From the NCBI GenBank assembly GCA_964424125.1, contig CAYRHS010000028.1, forward strand, positions 1-23,856: a stretch of 23,856 bases of DNA, read 5' to 3'. Below the pieces are notes generated by a model, which was not told the DNA's origin, searched no databases, and was given only the letters and a program-made list of their open reading frames with translations. Of this stretch, positions 1-7,001 are shown piece after piece (the stretch's first letter is position 1; each line of letters opens with the position of its first letter). This DNA comes from CAYRHS01 sp964424125. Its GTDB lineage: Bacteria > Actinomycetota > Acidimicrobiia > IMCC26256 > JAOSJL01. A program made the translations under genes and the position numbers.

Positions 1-486
1 CTTGTGGACGAGCAACGTCGCGTCACCGCCGTCGTCGAGGATCATGTCCGGACCATCGTCGGCGGGCCAGGTCAGTGCCTGCTCCGTGCACCACCAGTAC
101 TCCTCCAGCGTCTCGCCCTTCCAGGCGAACACTGCCGGGCCGGCGGGCGCGTCCACGGTGCCGTCTCGTCCGACTACGACCGCCGCGGCCGCGTGGTCCT
201 GGGTCGAGAAGATGTTGCACGACGCCCAGCGCACCTCGGCGCCGAGGTCCAGCAGCGTTTCGATCAGTACGGCGGTCTGCACCGTCATGTGCAACGAGCC
301 GGTGATCCGCGCGCCCGTGAGCGGCTGCGTCGGCCCGAGCTCGGCCCGAAGAGCCATCAAGCCGGGCATCTCCACCTCGGCCAGCTCGATCTCGCGGCGG
401 CCGAAGTCGGCGAGCGAGAGGTCGGCAACCTTGAAGTCGCGACCGGGGACGCGGGCGTCGGACGTCGTCGGCGCGGTCGTGGTCAT
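1..486 (-). CDS. ahcY: Adenosylhomocysteinase, N-terminal part (cut by window edge)
   Basis: S-adenosylhomocysteine hydrolase, a cytosolic NAD-dependent enzyme that splits SAH into adenosine and homocysteine and so keeps methylation running. Only the first 162 codons are present; the reading frame is open through base 1. Family signatures are clear: SLHMTVQTA (residues 64-72), SCNIFSTQDHAAAA (89-102, with the conserved Cys before NIFSTQD), WKGETLEEYWWC (122-133) and DDGGDATLL (151-159). The ATG at 486-484 is supported by a GAGGAG Shine-Dalgarno (bases 493-498 on the complement) six bases away. It lies 156 bases after the isomerase gene, with its own possible promoter and a leader that can fold. 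The neighbouring isomerase/manB genes repeat an arrangement known from other actinobacteria. The NAD-binding C-terminal half is outside the window. Confidence 0.96.
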   Translation of the reverse strand, partial: MTTTAPTTSDARVPGRDFKVADLSLADFGRREIELAEVEMPGLMALRAELGPTQPLTGARITGSLHMTVQTAVLIETLLDLGAEVRWASCNIFSTQDHAAAAVVVGRDGTVDAPAGPAVFAWKGETLEEYWWCTEQALTWPADDGPDMILDDGGDATLLVHK

Positions 487-504
487 GATCTGCTCCTCGT
501 CGGC

Positions 505-586
505 GGGCGGCGGCTCGCGCCGCGCCCGGGCTGTCCTGTGTGGGAGTCGGCCCGGATCACCGGGTGACAGCCGTTCGAGGCCCGAC
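505..586 (-). promoter_or_regulatory. Potentially structured ahcY leader RNA (candidate cis-regulator)
   Basis: Read on the minus strand, the ahcY leader can form a 7-bp closing stem (566-572 with 529-535). Inside it is a 5-bp hairpin (560-564 with 551-555, 4-base loop), followed by a 15-base single strand. Next comes a 9-bp hairpin with one bulge (519-527 with 505-514, 4-base loop) that ends about seven bases from the ahcY Shine-Dalgarno. A further GUCGG/CCGAC pairing (582-586 with 546-550) would make a pseudoknot. An aptamer followed by a hairpin near the ribosome site is the layout of a riboswitch, and SAH riboswitches do control ahcY elsewhere. However, I do not recognise the SAH-riboswitch consensus here, and GC-rich DNA pairs easily by chance. 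Confidence 0.35.
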
Positions 587-594
587 GACTGCCC

Positions 595-600
595 ATGCTA
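595..600 (-). promoter_or_regulatory. ahcY: Possible -10 element for ahcY
   Basis: On the minus strand TAGCAT lies here, within a TAGCATGGG string that also occurs upstream of ftsH. Transcription would begin near base 588 and give a leader of about 100 bases. No convincing -35 box is visible. Confidence 0.3.
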
Positions 601-619
601 GCGGGAGACGCCTCCCGCT
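600..619 (-). terminator. Hairpin after the isomerase gene
   Basis: A perfect 8-bp inverted repeat (600-607 with 612-619, loop ACGC) begins 24 bases after the isomerase stop codon. There is no U-tract, as is common for GC-rich actinobacterial terminators. It directly abuts the possible -10 element of ahcY. Confidence 0.35.
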
Positions 620-642
620 CCGCGACGCATCGGCCCGACGGC

Positions 643-1680
643 TCAGCGGCTCAATCTGGCCTTGAGTTGCTGGATGACGTCGATGGGGCCGGGATCGACG
701 TCGTTCTGGAAGGCGAGGTGGAGGCTGGTCCAGTCGCCCACGTACATGAGGTCGAGAAGCTGCGCCAGGGGTCCCTCGCCTTCGGCGCGGACCTCGAGCA
801 CCTGCGCGACCGTCTCTTCGACCAGGTCCCGGGTCGCGTCGAAGCGGGCGGCGGTCCGCTCGCCCTCGAAATCGTGCCGTAGCTCGACGAGCGAGAAGAC
901 CTGGCGAGTCACGTCGCCGTGCTGGCCCCAGCCACAGATCTCGTTGTGATCGAGCTCGGGATACGCGTTCCAGAACGCCGGAGCCTTGGCGTTCTCGTTC
1001 ACGTCGCATTTCCAGCGCTGCGCGGCCACCGCGCCGATCGCACCCCCGCCGTAGACGAGCGGGATCGTCCGGTCGATCTTGCGCGCGATCGCGCGCGCCG
1101 GGTTCGCGTCACCGGGAGCCTCCAGTCGACACGCCTCTCGTCGGGCGCGCAGCTGCTCCTCGGCCGCGACGAGCCACCGATGACCTTCGGGCAGCAGGCC
1201 GGCGCGGAAGCACGTGACGAACAGCGGCACGACGAGCATCCCCAACGCGGCGCGGGGTTGGAGCCCGGGTGGGCAATCGAAGCGCAAGAGGCCGCGCTCG
1301 TCCGCCAGCTCACCGAGCCGGCCGCCACTGCCGACCACGATCACCGTCGCGTCGCGTTCGATCGCGGCCGACGCGGCAGCGACCGTCTCCTCGGTGTCGC
1401 CCGAATAGGACTGGGCGAACGCCAGCGTGCGGGCCCCCACGTGCGCGGGGAGCGCGTAGTCCTTGACCACCGTGATCGGGACGCGCAGCGACCTCCGTCC
1501 CACTGCAGCCAGCACGTCGCCGGAGATCCCCGATCCGCCCATCCCGAGCACGACCACCTCGTCGACATCGTCGCCGTCCGGAAACCGCTCGGCGGGGACC
1601 GCACCTGCCGCGGCATGGGCCTCCGCGACCTGTTCGGGCAAGCCCGCGATCGTGACGGCGAACCCGAGCGTGTCGACCAC
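643..1680 (-). CDS. Bifunctional phosphoglucose/phosphomannose isomerase (SIS family)
   Basis: Cytosolic aldose/ketose isomerase that interconverts fructose-6-phosphate with glucose-6-phosphate and mannose-6-phosphate, feeding the neighbouring mutase ManB. The 345-aa protein has two SIS folds. Visible motifs are GMGGSGISGD (46-55), SYSGDTEE (91-98, the phosphate-binding loop) and NENAK (228-232) followed by PELDHNE (241-247). Glu229 and His245 are 16 residues apart, the same spacing as the catalytic Glu203/His219 pair of the Pyrobaculum PGI/PMI enzyme. The start is GTG at 1680, four bases after the stop of the Trm112-like gene. There is no clear Shine-Dalgarno, so translational coupling is likely. 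It matches the isomerase-like gene that accompanies manB in mycobacteria. Substrate preference cannot be read from sequence. Confidence 0.9.
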   Translation of the reverse strand: MVDTLGFAVTIAGLPEQVAEAHAAAGAVPAERFPDGDDVDEVVVLGMGGSGISGDVLAAVGRRSLRVPITVVKDYALPAHVGARTLAFAQSYSGDTEETVAAASAAIERDATVIVVGSGGRLGELADERGLLRFDCPPGLQPRAALGMLVVPLFVTCFRAGLLPEGHRWLVAAEEQLRARREACRLEAPGDANPARAIARKIDRTIPLVYGGGAIGAVAAQRWKCDVNENAKAPAFWNAYPELDHNEICGWGQHGDVTRQVFSLVELRHDFEGERTAARFDATRDLVEETVAQVLEVRAEGEGPLAQLLDLMYVGDWTSLHLAFQNDVDPGPIDVIQQLKARLSR

Positions 1681-1684
1681 GGGC

Positions 1685-1924
1685 TCAGGCGGATTCGAAG
1701 GTCGGCTCGATCCCTTCGGCCTCGGCTCGGGCCACGAGTTGCGCGTGCTCGTCGTCGTCGACGGCGACGGCCTCCTCGATCAGCATCACGGGGATGTCGT
1801 CGTCGATGAGGTACTTGCGTCGGAGGCGCGGGTTGTAGAGGAAGTCGTCGGCCTCGAAGTAGAGCAGTGGCCCCTTGTCCTCGGGGCAAGCGAGGATCTC
1901 GAGCAACTTCGGATCGAGCGCCAC
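1685..1924 (-). CDS. Trm112-like small protein
   Basis: A 79-aa protein of the Trm112/UPF0434 (YcaR-like) family, starting MALDPKLLEILACPEDKG. Trm112 proteins in eukaryotes and archaea activate methyltransferases; the role of the bacterial members is poorly known. Only one Cys (13) of a zinc-ribbon pattern is present, so this member probably does not bind zinc as canonical Trm112 does. I chose the GTG at 1924 rather than the GTG at 1930 because a GAAGGAG Shine-Dalgarno (1930-1936 on the complement) overlaps the outer GTG and sits five bases from the inner one. The C-terminal part is acidic (DDDE). It sits between manB and the isomerase, four bases from the latter, and is presumably co-transcribed. 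Confidence 0.85.
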   Translation of the reverse strand: MALDPKLLEILACPEDKGPLLYFEADDFLYNPRLRRKYLIDDDIPVMLIEEAVAVDDDEHAQLVARAEAEGIEPTFESA

Positions 1925-1929
1925 GGTCA

Positions 1930-1936
1930 CTCCTTC
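1930..1936 (-). promoter_or_regulatory. Shine-Dalgarno deciding the Trm112-like start
   Basis: GAAGGAG on the minus strand, five bases before the GTG at 1924-1922. It overlaps the outer GTG at 1930-1928, which makes that earlier start unlikely. Confidence 0.6.
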
Positions 1937-2014
1937 GCGCGCGTCGGCGGACGTCGGATCGTACCCATGATGCGTTCGTCCGGCATCACCGTGAAGCCGG
2001 GCGAACGACCTGGC

Positions 2015-3382
2015 TCATCGCCGGATCAACCGGAGGACCTCCTTCGTCCGAGCCTCGCACTCCTCGGGAGTCGGCGCCTCGAGGTTGAGGCGGAGCAACG
2101 GCTCGGTGTTGCTCGGACGCAGGTTGAACCACCAACCGCCGAAGTCGAGCGTCAGACCGTCGAGGTGATCGGCGGCGGCGTCCGGATACGACGCCTCCAC
2201 CGCGGCCATCACCGCCTGCTGGTCGTCGACCTCGGTGTTGATCTCACCCGAGTCGGCATAACGCTCGAACGGGCGCCGGAGCTCCGAGAGTGGCATGCTC
2301 GCACGCGCGAGCTGCTCGAGGACAACCATCGTGGCGATGATGCCCGAGTCCGCCCGCCAGTTGTCACGGAAGTAGTAGTGGCCCGAGTGTTCGCCGCCGA
2401 AGATCGCGCCCGTCTCGGCCATGACCGCCTTGATGAACGAGTGCCCGACACGCGTGCGGACCGGGTGTCCACCGTGCTCCCGGATGATCTCCGGGACCGC
2501 CTTGGAGCAGATGAGGTTGTGGAGCACGGTGAGGCCGGTGTCGGTCCCGTCGCTCCCCCCGAACCCGTCGAGGATTCCCGCGGCCACGATCGACGTGGTG
2601 AGCGAGCCCGACAGCCGATCGCCCCGATCGTCGACCAGGAAGACGCGATCGGCGTCCCCGTCGAAGGCGAGGCCGACGGCGGCGTGTCGCGCCACGACCT
2701 CTCGTTGGAGGTCTCGGAGGTTCTCGGGGTCGATCGGATCGGCGGGATGGTTCGGGAACGTTCCGTCGAGCTCCGGGTACAGGATCGTGAGCTGGACCGG
2801 GAGGTCCTCGAAGACCTTCGGCGCGATGAGCCCACCCATCCCGTTGGCGGTGTCGGCCACGATCGTCATCGGCCGGAGCGCCGAGACGTCGATGAAGCTG
2901 TGGACGTGGCGGACGAAGTCGTCGATCAGACTGCGCTCCTCGACGGTGCCCTCCGGCGTCGCATGCCGGAGCTCGCCCGACGCGACAGCTGCCTTGATCT
3001 CGTCCAGCCCGGTGTCCCGGCCGATCGGCGCCGCCCCCGCCTGACAGAGCTTGATGCCGTTGTACTGCGCAGGGTTGTGCGAGGCGGTGAACTGCGCCGC
3101 AGGGACGTCGAGGGTGCCGGCCGCGAAGTAGACGAGATCCGTCGAAGCCAGCCCGAGCAGTGTCACGTCGGCGCCGGCGGTGGTCGCGCCCTCGACGAAG
3201 GCCTGCGTGAGGGGGATCGACGACGGACGCATGTCGTGGCCCACGGCGACGTGATCGGCACCGGTGAACACCACGAACGCGTTGCCGACGCGCCGGGTGA
3301 GGTCTTCGTCGATCTCGTCGGGGTAGGTCCCGCGAACGTCGTAGGCCTTGAAGAGGCGGTCGACTTCGACGTTCGTCGGCAC
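2015..3382 (-). CDS. manB: Phosphomannomutase/phosphoglucomutase
   Basis: Alpha-D-phosphohexomutase that moves phosphate between C6 and C1 of mannose or glucose, giving the sugar-1-phosphates used for NDP-sugars. All four signatures are visible in a 455-aa protein: TASHNP with the phosphoserine (99-104), the Mg-binding loop DGDADR (241-246), the sugar loop GEHSGH (330-335) and the phosphate-binding RPSNTEPLLR (422-431). The open frame extends upstream to 3502, into the neighbouring gene, but the extension is low-complexity and Arg-rich. A GGGGAG ribosome site (3388-3393 on the complement) lies five bases before the GTG at 3382, and the family's usual length (about 455) fits that start; the adjacent GTG at 3385 is the alternative. 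It follows the membrane-protein gene by about 40 bases. Confidence 0.93.
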   Translation of the reverse strand: MPTNVEVDRLFKAYDVRGTYPDEIDEDLTRRVGNAFVVFTGADHVAVGHDMRPSSIPLTQAFVEGATTAGADVTLLGLASTDLVYFAAGTLDVPAAQFTASHNPAQYNGIKLCQAGAAPIGRDTGLDEIKAAVASGELRHATPEGTVEERSLIDDFVRHVHSFIDVSALRPMTIVADTANGMGGLIAPKVFEDLPVQLTILYPELDGTFPNHPADPIDPENLRDLQREVVARHAAVGLAFDGDADRVFLVDDRGDRLSGSLTTSIVAAGILDGFGGSDGTDTGLTVLHNLICSKAVPEIIREHGGHPVRTRVGHSFIKAVMAETGAIFGGEHSGHYYFRDNWRADSGIIATMVVLEQLARASMPLSELRRPFERYADSGEINTEVDDQQAVMAAVEASYPDAAADHLDGLTLDFGGWWFNLRPSNTEPLLRLNLEAPTPEECEARTKEVLRLIRR

Positions 3383-3387
3383 CACGG

Positions 3388-3393
3388 CTCCCC
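3388..3393 (-). promoter_or_regulatory. manB: Shine-Dalgarno deciding the manB start
   Basis: GGGGAG on the minus strand, five bases before the GTG at 3382 and two before the GTG at 3385. It argues against the 40-residue N-terminal extension that the open frame would allow. Confidence 0.55.
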
Positions 3394-3425
3394 GCTCGCG
3401 GACCAGGAGAGGCGACGAGAGCGGG

Positions 3426-5840
3426 TCAGTGTAGTGCCGGGACCTCTTCCGACCCTCGGGTCGCGGCCGTCTCGACGGGCGTTTCACCCGCGATCGAACC
3501 ACCGGACCGCGAGCGGCGCCGCGCCCACCAGGCGAGCAGCCCCAGGCCGACGAAACCCACGCCCGTGAGCGCGAGCCCCGCGTAGTCGAGCGCCGTCGCC
3601 CCGTAACTGAGGGTGACGGTCTCGGCCGTGGGAACCACCACCATCAGGTTGGGCGTGAGCCGCCACGGCCCCTCCGCGCCCTCCGCGCTCCAGCCGGGGA
3701 AATAGGAGATCTTCACGACCACCGGCACGCCGGGCTCCGACACGTGGAAGCGGATCTCGTCACGGTCGGTCTCGATGTCGGTGACCTCGACCGGAGGGAG
3801 CTCGGAGAACGGGACGTTCGTCGCGTCGTCCGCACTGGCGCGCGCCCACGTTTCGGGGCCGCCGGCGGCGAGCGGGCGGTCGATCGCCGCGGGGTCCTCC
3901 CACCAGCGCGCCGACGGCTCCAACCATGCCTTGGCGTCGACGTCGTCGAGTACGACGGGCTCGTACCGCAGCGGTTCCACCAGCTCCGAGTCCGCCACCT
4001 CGTAGATCCGCCAGCCGTCGGGCGGAGCGCCGTCGCGGTCCCCTACTTCGGCGACCAGCTCCAGGTTCGGGTTGGCATCGGCCCGTTCCTGGGCAGCATC
4101 CGAGGTGAGCATCAGGTAGCGGACGCCGAACGCCTGGAGCTGGCGCACTCCCTCGTCGAAGGAGTCGATCGTCGAGTAGGTGATCCCCGAGTCGTCGTCG
4201 AAGCGCACGGGGTTGGAGGGCTCGCTGCCGAGCTTCGCCACCATCAGGAAGTGATACGGGGTGGTGGCGGACGACTCGAAGTACAGCCCTTCCATGGAGG
4301 CGATGCGCCCGTCCGTGAAGTACGGGAGAAGCTCGAGCGCGAGGTCGGTGCCGTAGTTGTTCAGCCCCTCAGCTCGCTCCCAGACGGCGCGGCCCGGCTC
4401 CAGACCGTTCATCGTCTCGATGATCTCCGCGTACTCGGGGTAGGCCGTCCGCGCCTCGTAGCCGGAGGAGTTCCACCGAGCCCAGTCGTCGAGATAGCCG
4501 CGGTCGACGTGGGCCCAGACCAACCCCGCGACGACCGCGAGCACCGCGAGTGTGGTGGCCGCGCCCCAGCGCAGCGTGACCGAGGGCTCGGACTCGGCGA
4601 CCGACCGGGACTCGGGCTCGGGGGCGGCGGGCCGGGTGGTCTCGCCGCGGGACGGGAGCAGGGTCGCGTCGTCCTCCACCGGCGCGGTCTCGAGGTCGGC
4701 TTCGCCGAGCGGCCCGGCGACACGCGCCCAGACCTTCGCGGCCCCGCGACCGGCGGCGCGGGCCACCTCGGCCCCACCCTGGGCCGCGAGGAGGAAGAGG
4801 AAGACGTAGTAGAAGGGCAGCACCCGCGCGTTCCACAAGCGCCCTTCGGGGGCGACCACGAACAGGAGCCCGAACGCGACCGTCAGCGCGAGCAGGAGCA
4901 GTGATGCCCGCCGCACCAGCACGAGGCCGGTGACGGCACCGATGCCGGCGAGCGCCACCACCCAGATGATGTCGCTCGGGAAGAGGTGCTGGACGTAGGC
5001 AGTGACCTTCTGCCATCCCATGTCCGTCGTGTAGGCGAGCCGTCCGACGAGGGGAAGGCTCCAGACGGCGGTGAGCAGCCCACCGACGACTGCGATCGAC
5101 ACCGCGGGCAGGAACGTACGGAGCGGTTTCGAGCCGAGCCAGACCACGATCGCGCCCACGACGACGAGCACCGCGACGATGACGTGGCACAGCAACGTAG
5201 CTGCCAGCAACGCCGCGGCGAGTGCGAAACCCTTGCGGTTCCGAAGCGCGCGGGCGTAGGCGGCGAGGAAGAAGAGGCCGAAGGCGATCCCCATCGAGAA
5301 CGAGAACTCGCCCTGGAGGGTGCTCGTGAGGTTCCCGCCGAAGTTCTGGTACTTGAGGTCGAAGAGGAAGACGACGGCCGCGACCGCGAACAGGGGAGGC
5401 GCGGGCCAGCGCGCCCGTATTCCGCGGGCGAACGCGTACGCGGCGCCCGGGAGCATGATCGGACCGGCCGCCGCCACGAGCTTGAACGCGACGTTGTACG
5501 GCAGGACCAGGTCGACGAACCAGATGAGGAGGACGGGCAGCGGGAAGTAGAAGTGGCCCGCGGGAAAGCCCGCGTACCAGTCGGGTGCCCAGCCCGAGAG
5601 CCGCCAGCTCGGGAAGATGGTGTCGGAGAAGAACGCCGGCCACCAGACGTGGGCACCGGTGTCACCGCCGTTGGGCGTGGTGTTCCGGAAGATCAGCGCC
5701 GGCTGGAGCTCGAGGAAGACGAAGAGGCAGCACGCGGCGATGACGGCCGCGCCGACCGCGAGCTCGGCCCAGGGCCGCCACTCGGTCCCGGCTGCATCGC
5801 CGTCGGCACGCGCCGCGCTCATCTCCCGGAGGGCCCGCAT
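3426..5840 (-). CDS. Polytopic membrane protein, PTPS-related / GT-C-like
   Basis: An 804-aa integral membrane protein. A first membrane helix (about 27-50) is followed by a loop with GGDTGAHVWWPAF (58-70) and GWAPDWYAGFPAGHFYFPLP (83-102). About ten more hydrophobic segments lie before residue 470. A large extracytoplasmic region (about 475-750) follows, then a last helix (about 755-780). An acidic, Ser/Pro-rich linker (about 375-425) separates two of the helices. The pattern resembles the '6-pyruvoyl-tetrahydropterin synthase-related' membrane family; that name is historical, and nothing here resembles a pterin enzyme. By topology and the Asp in the first loop I infer a GT-C-type transferase using a lipid-linked sugar. 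Its place before manB and the isomerase supports a role in envelope glycans. ATG 5840 is taken as start; ATG 5822 is possible. Confidence 0.8.
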   Translation of the reverse strand: MRALREMSAARADGDAAGTEWRPWAELAVGAAVIAACCLFVFLELQPALIFRNTTPNGGDTGAHVWWPAFFSDTIFPSWRLSGWAPDWYAGFPAGHFYFPLPVLLIWFVDLVLPYNVAFKLVAAAGPIMLPGAAYAFARGIRARWPAPPLFAVAAVVFLFDLKYQNFGGNLTSTLQGEFSFSMGIAFGLFFLAAYARALRNRKGFALAAALLAATLLCHVIVAVLVVVGAIVVWLGSKPLRTFLPAVSIAVVGGLLTAVWSLPLVGRLAYTTDMGWQKVTAYVQHLFPSDIIWVVALAGIGAVTGLVLVRRASLLLLALTVAFGLLFVVAPEGRLWNARVLPFYYVFLFLLAAQGGAEVARAAGRGAAKVWARVAGPLGEADLETAPVEDDATLLPSRGETTRPAAPEPESRSVAESEPSVTLRWGAATTLAVLAVVAGLVWAHVDRGYLDDWARWNSSGYEARTAYPEYAEIIETMNGLEPGRAVWERAEGLNNYGTDLALELLPYFTDGRIASMEGLYFESSATTPYHFLMVAKLGSEPSNPVRFDDDSGITYSTIDSFDEGVRQLQAFGVRYLMLTSDAAQERADANPNLELVAEVGDRDGAPPDGWRIYEVADSELVEPLRYEPVVLDDVDAKAWLEPSARWWEDPAAIDRPLAAGGPETWARASADDATNVPFSELPPVEVTDIETDRDEIRFHVSEPGVPVVVKISYFPGWSAEGAEGPWRLTPNLMVVVPTAETVTLSYGATALDYAGLALTGVGFVGLGLLAWWARRRSRSGGSIAGETPVETAATRGSEEVPALH

Positions 5841-5902
5841 CCGACCAGGATGCCAGCCCGGAGGCCGCGCGCCGGGGCCACCCCGTTCCGGCGTCCCCGG
5901 GG

Positions 5903-6097
5903 CTACCGGGAGGTCCGGGCGAGCTCGAGGACGCCGTCCAGGCTCACCTCGCCCTCACCACGGCGCTCCCAGACCTTGGCCTCGCAGAAACCGCAGCGTT
6001 GGAACGAGACGTCCTCGTCCGCGATCCGCATCCGGATCTCGATGACCGTGTTCTGCTTGCCGCAACTCGGACAACGCATGTTCCCTACTTCCGCCAT
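5903..6097 (-). CDS. Small zinc-ribbon protein, unknown function
   Basis: A 64-aa protein whose two CxxC pairs (CPSC at 9-12, CGFC at 35-38) should bind one zinc ion in a rubredoxin-like ribbon. The region between them (VIEIRMRIADEDVSFQRC) is charged, and the tail ends LDGVLELARTSR. I know of similar unnamed proteins in actinobacteria but no assigned function. A nucleic-acid or protein-binding adaptor is possible; it is too short and lacks the ATP-cone of NrdR. ATG 6097 gives the listed protein. ATG 6079 (58 aa) is preceded by an AGGG and would also keep both CxxC pairs. It lies 62 bases before the membrane-protein gene and 69 after the protease gene, all on the minus strand. Confidence 0.8.
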   Translation of the reverse strand: MAEVGNMRCPSCGKQNTVIEIRMRIADEDVSFQRCGFCEAKVWERRGEGEVSLDGVLELARTSR

Positions 6098-6166
6098 CGA
6101 AGCCTGCTCGGCGCTCGGAGGACCGGGTTGAGGGTTTCGGGACGAGTTTCGGTCGATCCGTGCAGC

Positions 6167-6886
6167 TCAGCCGACCACGATCAAGAGGACGGTCACGAGG
6201 TTGAACCCCGCATGGAGGAGGATCGGCCGGGAGAGCGACCCGGTCCGCACGGCCTGGACCCCGGCCACGACGCCGAGGGCCATGAGCCCCGGCAGGAGGG
6301 GCAGGGCCTTGGGATCGAGCAGGTGCACGAGCGCGAACGCCGCCGCCGACAAGCCGACCGCCCAGCCCGGGGTGGTGCGACGCAGGAGCGCGCGCAGCAG
6401 CAGTCCCCGGAAGAGCAGCTCCTCCGCCAGCGGCGCGAGGAGGACCACCCCCAGGACGATGACCACGAGCGAGATGCCTCCGGCGTCCTCGAGCCGGCGC
6501 ACCGCCTCCTGGGGCGCGTCGTCCAGGTTCCCGACGATCGCGATCGGCACGAGCGCGATCGAGACCCCGATCTCCAGGAGGGCGCCGAGCGGAAGCCAGC
6601 CGGCGTCTCGTGCCGAGAGCCCGAAGCCGAAGTCGCGCCGGACGCTCCCGAAGCCACGCAGGCGGCTCACCAGGGTGAGCGCACCGAAGAGCACGACGTT
6701 CTGGACCACCACGACGGCCGCCACCGCCCCCGAACGCAGCTCCAACCCGTCGGGCGTGTCGGTTGCCAGCAGGGCCCCGACCACTCCCCCGGCGAACACC
6801 GCGGTCAGCCACGCGAACAGGCAGTCCCACAGGCCCCAGCGGGCGGTGCGGGCCGGCGCCGGTGACGGGGGGAGTGCCGAAGCCAC
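6167..6886 (-). CDS. CPBP-family intramembrane metalloprotease
   Basis: A 239-aa membrane protein of the CPBP (CAAX protease / bacteriocin-processing, ABI) family. The three active-site motifs are intact: EELLFRG (155-161), FALVH with His188, and HAGFN with His225 and Asn229. About seven hydrophobic segments span the protein (first at about 20-41). The family includes Rce1-like prenyl-protein proteases and many bacterial members of unknown substrate. The start is GTG at 6886 with a weak GGTGG ribosome site. It is divergent from ftsH across 115 bases and is the first gene of the minus-strand run towards ahcY, though gaps of 60-70 bases leave the operon limits open. No substrate is suggested by its neighbours. 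Confidence 0.88.
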   Translation of the reverse strand: MASALPPSPAPARTARWGLWDCLFAWLTAVFAGGVVGALLATDTPDGLELRSGAVAAVVVVQNVVLFGALTLVSRLRGFGSVRRDFGFGLSARDAGWLPLGALLEIGVSIALVPIAIVGNLDDAPQEAVRRLEDAGGISLVVIVLGVVLLAPLAEELLFRGLLLRALLRRTTPGWAVGLSAAAFALVHLLDPKALPLLPGLMALGVVAGVQAVRTGSLSRPILLHAGFNLVTVLLIVVG

Positions 6887-6968
6887 GAATCCACCGTAAC
6901 GGTCGGCGCCGGACCGGCCTCGAACAGGCCGGGGAACACCCGGCGCGTCCGACGGCGTTGTCGGGTCG

Positions 6969-6974
6969 TAGCAT
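6969..6974 (+). promoter_or_regulatory. ftsH: Possible -10 element for ftsH
   Basis: TAGCAT, inside the same TAGCATGGG string found upstream of ahcY, lies 27 bases before the ftsH ATG. That leaves a leader of about 20 bases containing CAGGAG. A 6-bp hairpin (6928-6933 with 6939-6944) lies just upstream. No good -35 box is seen. Confidence 0.3.
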
Positions 6975-7001
6975 GGGGACGTCCCCCAGGAGCGGAACTA
7001 C

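Noticed and set aside
487..600. A confirmed SAH riboswitch before ahcY
   Set aside because: A fold is possible but I cannot match the known SAH-riboswitch core by eye, so it is reported only as a candidate cis-regulator.
3383..3502. 40-residue N-terminal extension of ManB
   Set aside because: It runs into the preceding gene, is Arg-rich and unlike the family. A Shine-Dalgarno supports the GTG at 3382.
1463..3568. 701-codon plus-strand open frame opposite manB and the isomerase
   Set aside because: It is antisense to genes with complete catalytic motifs, and its translation has only Arg/Asp/Val-rich low-complexity sequence typical of GC-rich shadow frames.
3426..5840. A 6-pyruvoyl-tetrahydropterin synthase
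   Set aside because: The family label contains this name, but the protein is a polytopic membrane protein without the zinc-binding His triad of the pterin enzyme.
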